From Pseudomonas sp. KK4 (GTDB lineage Bacteria > Pseudomonadota > Gammaproteobacteria > Pseudomonadales > Pseudomonadaceae): DNA of 64,000 bases. The translations under genes and the position numbers were made by a program. Positions 8,130 through 16,368 of this stretch are shown in pieces. A model generated the notes under the pieces. It saw nothing but the letters and a program-made list of their open reading frames with translations, did no database searches and was not told the origin of the DNA. The stretch is from positions 1-64,000 of the forward strand of contig NZ_LYVP01000023.1 in assembly GCF_001984065.1 (NCBI RefSeq). The letters are read 5' to 3'. Numbering within the stretch: position 1 is the first letter of the stretch; each line of letters begins with the position of its first letter.

Positions 8130-8999
8130 ATGAGCCAAGTGTTGGAAGATCTGGTGGACCTGCTGAGCCTGGAACCGATCGAAGAAAACCTGTTCCGTGG
8201 CCGCAGCCAGGACCTGGGTTTTCGTCAATTGTTCGGCGGCCAGGTGCTGGGCCAGTCGCTGTCGGCGGCCAGCCAGACCGTCGAAGAGACGCGCCACGTG
8301 CACTCCATGCACGGCTATTTTTTGCGCCCGGGCGACGCCAAGTTGCCGGTGGTGTATTCCGTTGACCGGGTGCGCGACGGCGGCAGTTTCAGTACCCGCC
8401 GGGTGACCGCGATTCAGAAGGGCCAGCCGATTTTCACCTGCAGCGCCTCGTTCCAGTACGACGAAGAAGGCTTCGAGCATCAGACCGAGATGCCGCAAGT
8501 GGTCGGCCCGGAAAACCTGCCCTCGGAGCTGGAGCTGACCCAGCAACGCGCGCACCTGATCCCGGAAAAAATGCGCGAAAAGCTGCTGTGCCCCAAGCCG
8601 ATCGAATTTCGCCCGGTGACCGCGGAAGATCCCTACAACCCGCAAGCCAGTGATCCGATCAAGTACGTCTGGTTTCGCGCCGACGGTCCTTTGGCCGATT
8701 CCCCGGCGCTGCACAAATACCTGCTGGCCTATGCCTCGGACTTCGGCCTGTTGACCACGTCGATGCAGCCCCATGCCAAATCGGTTTGGCACAAGGACAT
8801 GCAGGTCGCCAGCCTCGACCATGCGCTGTGGTACCACGCCGACCTGCGCGCCGATGATTGGCTGCTGTATGCGATGGACAGCCCATGGGCCGGCAACTCT
8901 CGCGGGTTCTCCCGGGGCAGCGTGTTCAACCGCGCCGGCAAACTGGTGGCGTCAGTCACTCAGGAAGGGCTGATCCGTCATCGCAAGGATTGGGCATGA
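8130..8999 (+). CDS. tesB: acyl-CoA thioesterase II
   Basis: A 289-residue double-hotdog thioesterase, the standard TesB length. The conserved elements are FGGQVLGQSLSAASQTV (about 31-47), LDHALWYH with the catalytic Asp (about 229), and SVTQEGLIRHR with the catalytic Gln near the C-terminus. It hydrolyses medium and long acyl-CoA to free fatty acid and CoA in the cytoplasm. The start ATG 8130 follows GTGAGGAGAG. Its stop overlaps the start of the HAD phosphatase (ATGA), which implies translational coupling. Confidence 0.94.
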   Translation: MSQVLEDLVDLLSLEPIEENLFRGRSQDLGFRQLFGGQVLGQSLSAASQTVEETRHVHSMHGYFLRPGDAKLPVVYSVDRVRDGGSFSTRRVTAIQKGQPIFTCSASFQYDEEGFEHQTEMPQVVGPENLPSELELTQQRAHLIPEKMREKLLCPKPIEFRPVTAEDPYNPQASDPIKYVWFRADGPLADSPALHKYLLAYASDFGLLTTSMQPHAKSVWHKDMQVASLDHALWYHADLRADDWLLYAMDSPWAGNSRGFSRGSVFNRAGKLVASVTQEGLIRHRKDWA

Positions 9000-9589
9000 G
9001 CCTGGCCGACGTTCGTCATTGGGTGTTCGACATGGACGGCACCCTGACGGTGGCCGTGCATGACTTCGCGGCGATTCGCGTGGCGCTGGCGATCCCGCCG
9101 GAAGACGACATCCTGACCCACTTGGCGGCGCTGCCGGCCGATGAGGCGGCGGCCAAACATGCCTGGCTGCTGGAGCACGAGCGTGATCTGGCGCTGGGCT
9201 CGAAGCCGGCGCCAGGCGCTGTTGAGCTGGTGCGTGAGCTGGCGGGGCGCGGCTATCGGCTGGGCATTCTCACCCGCAATGCCCGGGAGTTGGCGCATGT
9301 CACGCTGGAGGCGATCGGCCTGGCCGAGTGCTTTGCGGTGGAGGATGTGCTGGGCCGTGATGAAGCGCCGCCCAAGCCGCACCCCGGTGGTTTGCTGAAG
9401 CTGGCCGAGGCCTGGAAGGTGCCGACCCGCGAGATGGTGATGGTGGGAGATTACCGCTTCGATCTGGATTGCGGGCGAGCGGCGGGGGCTCGGACGGTGT
9501 TGGTGAATCTGCCGGATAACCCGTGGCCGGAATTGACCGATTGGCATGCGGCGGATTGTGGGGTGTTGCGGCAAATGCTTTCGGCTTGA
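8996..9589 (+). CDS. HAD-superfamily (IA) phosphatase
   Basis: 197 residues starting at ATG 8996, whose ATGA overlaps the tesB stop. Motif I is VFDMDGTLT (nucleophile Asp and Asp+2), motif II the Thr in ILTRNAREL, motif III the Lys in PPKPHPGG, and motif IV MVGDYRFDLDCG. All catalytic residues are present. The small alpha cap after motif I suggests a phosphoglycolate phosphatase-like or nucleotidase activity; the substrate is not determined. Translational coupling to tesB is the only functional hint. Confidence 0.88.
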   Translation: MSLADVRHWVFDMDGTLTVAVHDFAAIRVALAIPPEDDILTHLAALPADEAAAKHAWLLEHERDLALGSKPAPGAVELVRELAGRGYRLGILTRNARELAHVTLEAIGLAECFAVEDVLGRDEAPPKPHPGGLLKLAEAWKVPTREMVMVGDYRFDLDCGRAAGARTVLVNLPDNPWPELTDWHAADCGVLRQMLSA

Positions 9590-9612
9590 GGGCATTGTCG
9601 TCTGATCAAGCG

Positions 9613-9676
9613 CTTTCGCGAGCAAGCCCGCTCCCACCTGTTGATCTCAACTGTGGGAGCGGGCTTGCTCGCGAAG
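9613..9676. repeat. short REPIN, arms outward
   Basis: CTTTCGCGAGCAAGCCCGCT and its complement flank a short spacer (CACCTGTTGATCTCAACTGT). It lies between convergent HAD phosphatase (+) and the secreted hydrolase (-). Confidence 0.88.
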
Positions 9677-9699
9677 AGGCCCTCCCAGGCACTTGAAAC

Positions 9700-10659
9700 C
9701 TACTGACCAAACAAAACCTCCTGCCCCTGCGGCGACGTAAACATCCCATCCCCGTCATGCCCGACCCCGGGTACCTCCACCCACTGCTGCTTCAGCCCTT
9801 GAGGCGCGAACCGCTTCAGATAATCAAAATAAAACCGTCCCCGCGCCAATCGATACGGCCCCTGCGCCTTGGCCTCGCAGCTTTTATCCAGCGCCGGATG
9901 ATTGGGATCAATGTCCTGCTGGCCCAACAGATAAACCACGTCGCGCTTGAGGTATTTTTCCTGCAACTGCGCGGCGGTTTGTCCTTCGGCATACGCGGGT
10001 AAATCCGTCAGCCCATACTTCCAGCGATTGAAGTTCGGACAGGCTGCATGATTGAACGCCACCGGCCGGCGCTCATCGAAATACGCGTAGGAAGACGGGT
10101 TGGCGATCACGTAGCGCACCTGCACGCCGGCCGCTTCCAGGGCCGGCTGGTCGTGGCCGAGCAAGGCGTAGCGCTGCACCACCTGGGCGCCGCCGGAGTG
10201 ACCGGCGATGACGATTTGCTTCACATCCGGAAACTGCTGGCGATCACCCAGCCTGGCGATGATTTCGTCGAGGGCTTCAAAAGAACTCAGGCGAAACGGC
10301 GCGGTGGATTCGCCGCCGGCCATCCATTCATTGCCTTGCCAGCGCAATACGGTGTCTGCCACAGGGTGTAGCGCGACGTCGGTTTCATTGAGAAATTGCG
10401 GCGCGATCACCAGGGTGTTTGCGCTCTGCCCGGCCAGTTCGGCGGCGTGTTCGCCACTGTGCAGATAGGTTTGCGCATTGCGCAGGCGACCGTGGACGAT
10501 GACCAGCACCCGTTCGATTTTGCTCGGTGCGGGGCTGATGCCGACCGCCATTTCGCCGGACTTCAACAACAGCCGCCCCGGACTGAGTTCCTTGACCCCA
10601 TGCTCGGCGGCCCAAGTGCTTGCACAACTGAACAGCAATACCCACAACCACTTTTTCAT
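9700..10659 (-). CDS. secreted alpha/beta-hydrolase-like protein
   Basis: 319 residues with a cleavable signal peptide (MKKWLWVLLFSCASTWAAE, cleavage near residue 18). An alpha/beta-hydrolase core follows: VLVIVHGRLRNAQTYL resembles the oxyanion-hole strand, GHSGGAQ (about residue 154) is the nucleophile elbow, and GVGHDGDGMF near the end holds the likely catalytic His. The protein is presumably periplasmic or exported. Its ATG directly abuts the stop codon of the upstream ypfJ-type gene (TAAATG), so the two are translationally coupled. The exact family and substrate are not recognised. Confidence 0.75.
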   Translation of the reverse strand: MKKWLWVLLFSCASTWAAEHGVKELSPGRLLLKSGEMAVGISPAPSKIERVLVIVHGRLRNAQTYLHSGEHAAELAGQSANTLVIAPQFLNETDVALHPVADTVLRWQGNEWMAGGESTAPFRLSSFEALDEIIARLGDRQQFPDVKQIVIAGHSGGAQVVQRYALLGHDQPALEAAGVQVRYVIANPSSYAYFDERRPVAFNHAACPNFNRWKYGLTDLPAYAEGQTAAQLQEKYLKRDVVYLLGQQDIDPNHPALDKSCEAKAQGPYRLARGRFYFDYLKRFAPQGLKQQWVEVPGVGHDGDGMFTSPQGQEVLFGQ

Positions 10660-11553
10660 TTACAGATTTTTCGCCGCAAAGGTATCGCACTGGCCGACCT
10701 GGCCCTGGGCGAATCCGGTTTTGAACCAGCGCACCCGTTGCGCCGACGTACCATGGGTAAACGAGTCCGGCACCACTCGGCCCTGACCCTGTTGTTGCAG
10801 TCGATCGTCGCCAATGGCATTGGCGGCGTTCAACGCTTCTTCGATGTCGCCCGGTTCCAGCCAGTTCAAGCGCTGCTGCGCATTGTTGGCCCAGACCCCG
10901 GCCAGGCAGTCGGCCTGCAGTTCCTGGCGAACCAGCAAGCCGCCGTCGCCTTCCATTTGCCGACCCTGCTGGCGCGCGGCCTGAATCTTCGCCGAAACAC
11001 CCAACAAGGTTTGTACGTGGTGGCCGACTTCGTGAGCAATCACGTAGGCCTGGGCGAAGTCGCCAGCGGCCGCAAAGCGTTGTGACATCTCCTGGAAGAA
11101 ACTGGTGTCCAGGTAGACCTTCTGGTCTGTCGGGCAATAGAAGGGACCTGTCGCCGATGTCGCCAGGCCACAGGCCGAGTTGACCCGATTGCTGAACAGC
11201 ACCAGGGTCGGGTCCTTATATTGACGGCCGGCCTGCTGGAAAATCTGCCGCCAGGTGTCTTCGGTATCGCCCAGGATCGAACGCACGAATTCGGCGGTTT
11301 CATCGTTGGCCGGCGGCGCCTTGCGGGTCTGGTTGCTGGCCGGAGCGGTTTGTTGGCCCATTTGCCCGGTGAGCTGACCCAGGATCTGCATGGGGTCCTG
11401 GCCGGTGAGCCAGCCGATGCCGACGATCAGAACGATTGCGGTCAGGCTCAGGCCCTTGCCGCCCCCAAAGCGCATCCCGCCGCCGCCACTGCCCATGTCA
11501 TCGCCGCGAGCATCGACCACGTTGTCGCTGCGTCGGCCTTTTTTCCATAGCAT
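10660..11553 (-). CDS. ypfJ: neutral zinc metallopeptidase, YpfJ family (copy 1)
   Basis: 297 residues from ATG 11553 (MLWKKGRRSDNVVD), the usual family start. It has one membrane-spanning helix after a short basic N-terminus (LTAIVLIVGIGWLTG, about residues 34-48), a Gln-rich linker, then a peptidase domain with the zinc motif HEVGHH (about 187) and a later LQADCLAGVWANN where the Asp/Glu of this family sits. YpfJ proteins are membrane-anchored metallopeptidases of unknown substrate. The paralogue at 11701 begins with almost the same residues, so this is a tandem duplication. The stop abuts the start of the alpha/beta hydrolase gene. Confidence 0.88.
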   Translation of the reverse strand: MLWKKGRRSDNVVDARGDDMGSGGGGMRFGGGKGLSLTAIVLIVGIGWLTGQDPMQILGQLTGQMGQQTAPASNQTRKAPPANDETAEFVRSILGDTEDTWRQIFQQAGRQYKDPTLVLFSNRVNSACGLATSATGPFYCPTDQKVYLDTSFFQEMSQRFAAAGDFAQAYVIAHEVGHHVQTLLGVSAKIQAARQQGRQMEGDGGLLVRQELQADCLAGVWANNAQQRLNWLEPGDIEEALNAANAIGDDRLQQQGQGRVVPDSFTHGTSAQRVRWFKTGFAQGQVGQCDTFAAKNL

Positions 11554-11700
11554 GTGGGAATCCTCTTCTGTTCTGGGTAAAGCTCTGTGCGATGAGTGTT
11601 GCTGCTGTGTGGGAGCGGCGCCAGTCCGGTCGTCAGACAGCCCGTGGCGCCAAGGGTTCGCTCGGGGGCCGGTGGGCATGCAGTGAGCGCGCTGACAGGC

Positions 11701-12525
11701 CTAAAGGTCTGTGGCGCCGAAGGTGTCACAGGCGTCGGTGCGGCCACTATCGAAACCGGTCCGGAACCAATACACGCGCTGCGCTGACGTGCCATGGCTG
11801 AACGTCTCCGGTTGGACCGTTGCGTTGCGCAAACGCTGCAAATGATCGTCACCAAACACTGCAGCCGCATGCAAGGCCGCCTCGATATCCCCAGGCTCCA
11901 GCCAGTTCAAGCGCTGCTGCGCATGATGGGCCCAGACCCCGGCCAGGCAATCGGCCTGCAACTCCGAGCGCACCTCCAGACCGCCGTCGCCGACGACAGG
12001 CTCCTGGTCCAGCAAGGCCTGTTCGAACGGTTCGGACATCCCCAATTGCAACTGCACGTGATGGCCGACTTCGTGGGCGATGATGTACGCCCGGGCGAAG
12101 TCTGCGACCACGGCAAAGTGCTGCTCCAATTGAGCGAAGACGCCCAGATCGAGATAGACCTGCTGATTGCCTGGGCAATAGAACGGCGCACTGGCCGGGG
12201 TGGCGGGGCCGCACGCAGAGGTCGTGTCGGTGTCGAACAGCACCAGCGTGGGCGGTGGGTAGTGTTGCCCGGCCTGGGCAAACAGTTGCTTCCAGGTGTC
12301 CTCGGTTTCGCCCAGCACGGACTGCACGAAAGACAACTGCGGATCCTTGTCGGGCACCCGCGGATGTTCGGTCGGTGTGTTGTCCAGGGTCGAATAAAGC
12401 CCGGCACTGGCCAGTGCGAGGGCGGCAAGGCCCGCGCCGAGTTTTATCCCTGTGCTCGTGCGGGCCTTCTTGCCCTGTCGAGTGTCGTTCACGTTATTGC
12501 TGGGTCTAGCTTTTTTCCAAAGCAT
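11701..12525 (-). CDS. neutral zinc metallopeptidase, YpfJ family (copy 2)
   Basis: A 274-residue paralogue of the downstream copy, with the same MLWKK start, one N-terminal helix (LGAGLAALALASAGLY), the intact zinc motif HEVGHH and the LQADCLAGVWAHHAQQRLNWLEPGD block shared almost letter for letter. The glycine-rich linker of copy 1 is missing and the membrane-proximal segment differs, so the copies have diverged mostly outside the catalytic domain. It is upstream of copy 1 on the same strand with a 147-nt gap, so co-transcription is possible. Confidence 0.87.
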   Translation of the reverse strand: MLWKKARPSNNVNDTRQGKKARTSTGIKLGAGLAALALASAGLYSTLDNTPTEHPRVPDKDPQLSFVQSVLGETEDTWKQLFAQAGQHYPPPTLVLFDTDTTSACGPATPASAPFYCPGNQQVYLDLGVFAQLEQHFAVVADFARAYIIAHEVGHHVQLQLGMSEPFEQALLDQEPVVGDGGLEVRSELQADCLAGVWAHHAQQRLNWLEPGDIEAALHAAAVFGDDHLQRLRNATVQPETFSHGTSAQRVYWFRTGFDSGRTDACDTFGATDL

Positions 12526-12621
12526 GGTTGCGGTCTCTCATGGATTGATGGGCGGGTATCGCCGGGTCCATGAATAACCGCAATCGCAAGGCGCGGTGGG
12601 ATACATATGTAGGGGGCGCGA

Positions 12622-13455
12622 TTACTCGTCGAACGCATCCCACACGGGCGCGAAATCCGGGTTGACCTGGCGCTCGCGCTTGGACAGGCCGGCGATCAGG
12701 CGCCGATCCTCATCATCGAGTCGCACGTTCAGCGAGGCCAGATTGGCCCTCTGATTGGCCTCGCTGCTGGCCTTGGGAATTGCCGCCACATTGGGTTGGT
12801 CCAGCAACCATTTGAGCGCGACCTGAGTGGGCAGCACCCCATGTTTGGCCGCGATCTGCTGGATCGCCGGAATGTCCGAGACCTTGTTGCGCGCCAGTGG
12901 CGTGTAAGCGGTCAGGGCCATGTCGTGTTGGCGGGCGTAGTTCAGCAGGCCGTTTTGCCCGAGCAGCACGTGGTACTCGACCTGGATCGCCGACAGCGGC
13001 ACCCCCATTTCCTCGACGACCTTGCGCAGCAGCGGCAGCGGAAAGTTCGCCACGCCGATGTTGCGCGCCAGGCCCTGTTCCTTGAACGACACCAGGGTGT
13101 CCAGGGTGCGCGACAAGTCCCAGTCCCTGGCCGGCCAATGGATCATGAACAGGTCGAGGTAATCACTGCGCAGGGCCTTGAGGCTGCGGTCCATGGAGTG
13201 GCGCATGGCATCGGGTTGCAACTGATCCCACCAGACCTTGCTGGTGACGTGGATCTGTTCGCGGGGTGTCGGACTGTTCACCAAGGCTTGTCCGACCGCG
13301 TCCTCGTTGTTGTAGGCCGCCGCCGTGTCGATGTGCCGATAGCCCAGCGCCAGCGCCTGTTCCACGGCGCGGGTGCATTCGTCACCCAGCATCGGCCAGG
13401 TGCCGAGGCCGAGTTTCGCCATGTTCAATCCCTGTGCATTAACAATGTGCTGCAT
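12622..13455 (-). CDS. dkgB: aldo-keto reductase, 2,5-diketo-D-gluconate reductase B-like
   Basis: 277 residues from ATG 13455 (MQHIVNAQGLNMAKLGLGTW). The AKR catalytic tetrad is visible: Asp and Tyr in YRHIDTAAAYNNE, Lys in VTSKVWW, and His in DLFMIHWPARDW. This predicts an NADPH-dependent carbonyl reductase of the TIM-barrel type. Its start overlaps the stop of the upstream FAD oxidoreductase by 17 nt, so the two are co-translated. That coupling suggests it acts in the same unknown pathway and not only as a generic DkgB. Confidence 0.88.
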   Translation of the reverse strand: MQHIVNAQGLNMAKLGLGTWPMLGDECTRAVEQALALGYRHIDTAAAYNNEDAVGQALVNSPTPREQIHVTSKVWWDQLQPDAMRHSMDRSLKALRSDYLDLFMIHWPARDWDLSRTLDTLVSFKEQGLARNIGVANFPLPLLRKVVEEMGVPLSAIQVEYHVLLGQNGLLNYARQHDMALTAYTPLARNKVSDIPAIQQIAAKHGVLPTQVALKWLLDQPNVAAIPKASSEANQRANLASLNVRLDDEDRRLIAGLSKRERQVNPDFAPVWDAFDE

Positions 13456-15187
13456 GCTCGATCTCCTGTTCGTCAGCGGTAATGCCTGCAATGTGCCGGG
13501 CGGCGATGTAGCCGAAGGTCAGCGCCGGGCCGATGTTGATGCCGCCGGCGGGGTAGTGCCCGCCCATGATGCTGGCCATGTCGCCACCCGCCGCGTACAG
13601 CCCGGCGATGACCTGGCCCGAGTCGTCCAGGACCTGGGCGTGGGGGTTGACCTTGAGCCCGGCGAAGGTGCCAAAGCAGCCGGGCTCGACCTTCACGGCG
13701 TAGAACGGACCCTCTTCGATGGGCGCCACGCACGGGTTGGGCTGCTGCAACGGGTCACCCTGTTTACGGTTGTAGGGCGTCGAACCTCGGCCAAACCGTG
13801 GGTCTTGGCCATTGACGGCATGGCGGTTGTACTCGGACACGGTCTGGCGCAGGCCTGCCGGGTCGATGCCGCAGGCCGAGGCCAATTCCTCAAGGGTGTT
13901 GCCGGTTTTCAGATAGCCGCTGCGGATAAAGGATGACAGCGGTACCGGAAACGGCCGAGAGATGCCCAAGCCATAACGCCGTTGAAAGGCGTGGCTGCAG
14001 ATCAGCCAGGAGGCGACTTCCTCGCCCTCCGGCGCTGCTTGCACCATGGCGGTGACGTAGTCGTAATAACCGTTGGCTTCGTTGACGAAGCGCTGGCCGT
14101 TGCGCAGCACGCCGATGATGCCGGGCTTGCCGCGCTCGATGATGTGGGGAAAGTGGCCGGTGCTGCCGTCGCGGTGGGGCACCCGCGATACCGGTGCCCA
14201 GGCCACGGCGGATTGCAGGTCGCTGTTCACTCGGGCGCCGACGCTTTCACCCAGGCGCAGGCCATCGCCGGACACGCCGAGCGGGGGCAGGGCCAGGTGT
14301 TCATGGCCGGTGGGCGTGCGTGGGAACAGGGCCTTGCGTCGTTCGATGTCATTGGCGAAGCCGCCGGCTGCCAGTATTACAGCCTTGCGCGCCTTGATCC
14401 GGACCGCCCCTTTGGCGGTACTGACAACCGCGCCTTGCACCTGATTGCCCTCTTGCAGCAGGGCGGTGACCGGCGCCGATTCCCAGAGCAATACGCCAAG
14501 GTCTTCGGCGGACTTTGCCAGGCGCGCCACCAAGGCCACGCCGTTGACCAGTTGCATCGCCCGTCCGTGGACGGCGAGATCGAGCAGATGACGGGTAAAG
14601 CGCCGGGTGACGTGCCAGGCTGCCGACAGCGAGCGGGTCAGGTTGAGAAACGCGCTGAGGTCGGCGCCGGCCATGATCGGCATGCCCATGAAGGACGTTT
14701 CGCGCAGGGTCGTACGCAAACGCCTGAGCAGCTTGCCGACTTTTCGCCCGTCGTAGGGCGCGGCGATCACCGAGCGGCCACCGGTGCCGGCGCCTGGGGT
14801 GTCGCCGTGAATGTCGGCAATCCCGTTGCCGTCGGCAAATTGCAATGAGGTGTGCTGCTCGAAGAACGCCACCATCCGTGGCCCGGCCTGCAGGAAGGCG
14901 TCGATCATCGGCCCGTTGAAGTGTTCGCCCAGCTCGTGTTCGAGGTAGGTACGCGGCCGTTCGACCTCTTCGACAATCCCCGCGCGCCGGGCCAATGGGT
15001 TGCAGGGCACCCAGGCCCAGCCGCCGGACCAGGCGGTGGCGCCGCCAAACACAGGGTCCTTTTCCACCACGATGACTTTCAGACCGTGCCAGGCCGCAGT
15101 CACGGCCGCCGACAGCCCTGCCGCACCGGAGCCGACGATCAACACATCGCAGTCAACGTCGGGAAGTGAGTGCGCTTGCGCAGGCAT
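13439..15187 (-). CDS. FAD-dependent oxidoreductase, KstD/flavocytochrome c fumarate reductase-like
   Basis: 582 residues from ATG 15187 (MPAQAHSLPDVDCDVLIVG). The FAD-binding motif DVLIVGSGAAGLSAA lies at about residue 14, followed by EKDPVFGGATAWSGG. The C-terminus carries GGHYPAGGINIGPALTFGYIA, the second FAD contact of the fumarate reductase/3-ketosteroid dehydrogenase superfamily. The dehydrogenation substrate is unknown. It is the first gene of an operon with the aldo-keto reductase and lies divergently from the IclR gene. A palindrome typical of IclR regulators (15211-15228) sits just upstream of its start. Confidence 0.85.
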   Translation of the reverse strand: MPAQAHSLPDVDCDVLIVGSGAAGLSAAVTAAWHGLKVIVVEKDPVFGGATAWSGGWAWVPCNPLARRAGIVEEVERPRTYLEHELGEHFNGPMIDAFLQAGPRMVAFFEQHTSLQFADGNGIADIHGDTPGAGTGGRSVIAAPYDGRKVGKLLRRLRTTLRETSFMGMPIMAGADLSAFLNLTRSLSAAWHVTRRFTRHLLDLAVHGRAMQLVNGVALVARLAKSAEDLGVLLWESAPVTALLQEGNQVQGAVVSTAKGAVRIKARKAVILAAGGFANDIERRKALFPRTPTGHEHLALPPLGVSGDGLRLGESVGARVNSDLQSAVAWAPVSRVPHRDGSTGHFPHIIERGKPGIIGVLRNGQRFVNEANGYYDYVTAMVQAAPEGEEVASWLICSHAFQRRYGLGISRPFPVPLSSFIRSGYLKTGNTLEELASACGIDPAGLRQTVSEYNRHAVNGQDPRFGRGSTPYNRKQGDPLQQPNPCVAPIEEGPFYAVKVEPGCFGTFAGLKVNPHAQVLDDSGQVIAGLYAAGGDMASIMGGHYPAGGINIGPALTFGYIAARHIAGITADEQEIEHAAHC

Positions 15188-15210
15188 TGTTCTGGCTCCG
15201 GTTTTATTAT

Positions 15211-15228
15211 TTGGAATATGATTCCAGA
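15211..15228. promoter_or_regulatory. putative IclR operator, FAD oxidoreductase side
   Basis: TTGGAATATGATTCCAGA contains the perfect inverted repeat TGGAAT-N3-ATTCCA, the shape of IclR-family sites. It lies 24 nt upstream of the FAD oxidoreductase ATG and 127 nt upstream of the IclR gene. A related palindrome occurs at 16314-16331. Confidence 0.6.
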
Positions 15229-15354
15229 AAATATAAGAACTCAAGACGCTACGAACAAGACTTGATGGGGTAAAGCGGGCGGTTATCGGACAGTCAGTTC
15301 CAGATTTCACGTTCTGGCGGTTGTCTTCTAGAATCGACCAAATTTTGCGGGGAA

Positions 15355-16137
15355 ATGCCCATGGCCGGCAGTCAGATCGAACGTGTTTTCAGTGTGCTTG
15401 AAAGTCTCACCAGCGACCCCCGGGGCCTGCCGATGCAGACCCTGGCCGAGCAACTGGACATTCCCAAGAGCGCCACGCATCGCCTGCTGGCCGAACTGAT
15501 TCGCCTGGGCTACGTGCGGCAGAATCCGGACAACCTGCGTTATCACCTGTCGACCAAACTGGTGGCGATGGGGTTCCGCTACCTGTCGAGCAGCGGGGCC
15601 GACATCGTGCAGCCGGTGCTCGATCGGCTGGCCCAGGAAACCGGTGAACTGGTGCGCCTGGGGGTGATCGAGGGCGAGCGCCAGACCTGGATCGCCAAGG
15701 CCCAGGGCGCCCGCTCCGGCCTGCGTTACGACCCGGACATGGGACGCGATGCGCCGCTGTTCTACACCGCCTCCGGGCATGCCTGGCTAGCGTGCATGAG
15801 CGATGCCCAGGCCCTGGCGCTGGTGGAGCAACAGGCGGCGCAGCGGCCGGCGGAATTGGGGCCGAATGCACCGCGCTCCAACATCGAACTGCTGGAGCGC
15901 CTGCGCCTGGCACGTGAGCAGGGTTATGCCTGTGTCGAAGAGAGCTCAGCGGTGGGCACCTCGGCGATTGCCGCGGTGGTGCGTCATCCTGCCGATGGGC
16001 GGGTGATCGGCGTGCTCAGCATCGCCGGCCCGAGTGCGCGGATGCCGGGGGCGCGGTTGCACGAGTTGGCGCCGTTGTTGCTGACGTTCACTCAAGAGTT
16101 GGGGGCGGCGAGCGTGGCATCCGACCTCTTCAACTGA
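15355..16137 (+). CDS. IclR-family transcriptional regulator
   Basis: 260 residues. The N-terminal winged helix (about 5-65) contains ERVFSVLESL, PKSATHRLLAELIRLGYV and the wing LRYHLSTKLV. The C-terminal effector domain (about 80-255) includes LVRLGVIEGERQTWIAKAQG, FYTASGHAWLA and the late SSAVGTSAIAAVV block. A second ATG at 15361 is an alternative start; GCGGGGA precedes both. The gene sits between two divergent metabolic arms, each preceded by a similar palindrome, so it is the probable local regulator responding to a pathway intermediate. Confidence 0.9.
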   Translation: MPMAGSQIERVFSVLESLTSDPRGLPMQTLAEQLDIPKSATHRLLAELIRLGYVRQNPDNLRYHLSTKLVAMGFRYLSSSGADIVQPVLDRLAQETGELVRLGVIEGERQTWIAKAQGARSGLRYDPDMGRDAPLFYTASGHAWLACMSDAQALALVEQQAAQRPAELGPNAPRSNIELLERLRLAREQGYACVEESSAVGTSAIAAVVRHPADGRVIGVLSIAGPSARMPGARLHELAPLLLTFTQELGAASVASDLFN

Positions 16138-16153
16138 GCCTGCGCATTTCCAG

Positions 16154-16242
16154 TGTGGGAGCGGGCTTGCTCGCGAAAGCGGTAGGTCAGTCAATGAATA
16201 TGTTGGCTGATCCTCCGCCTTCGCGAGCAAGCCCGCTCCCAC
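16154..16242. repeat. REPIN
   Basis: A standard inverted REP doublet (TGTGGGAGCGGGCTTGCTCG and complement) between the IclR gene and the TIM-barrel isomerase. It separates the regulator's transcript from the next operon. Confidence 0.9.
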
Positions 16243-16313
16243 CTTTTGGTCATCGATCATCCCTTAAAGATGTGCGCTGTTCGCACACTTTTACCTCTGG
16301 CCTATACTGGATA

Positions 16314-16331
16314 TTGGAACTCGGTTCTAAA
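16314..16331. promoter_or_regulatory. putative IclR operator, isomerase side
   Basis: TTGGAACTCGGTTCTAAA is an inverted repeat (TTGGAAC-N3-GTTCTAA) that matches the site at 15211-15228 in 12 of 18 positions, with the differences largely symmetric. It lies 38 nt upstream of the isomerase ATG (16369), and a further half site ATTCCAAT follows at about 16339. Confidence 0.55.
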
Positions 16332-16368
16332 TTATTGATTCCAATCATTCAAACAAGAGAACAGCCCC

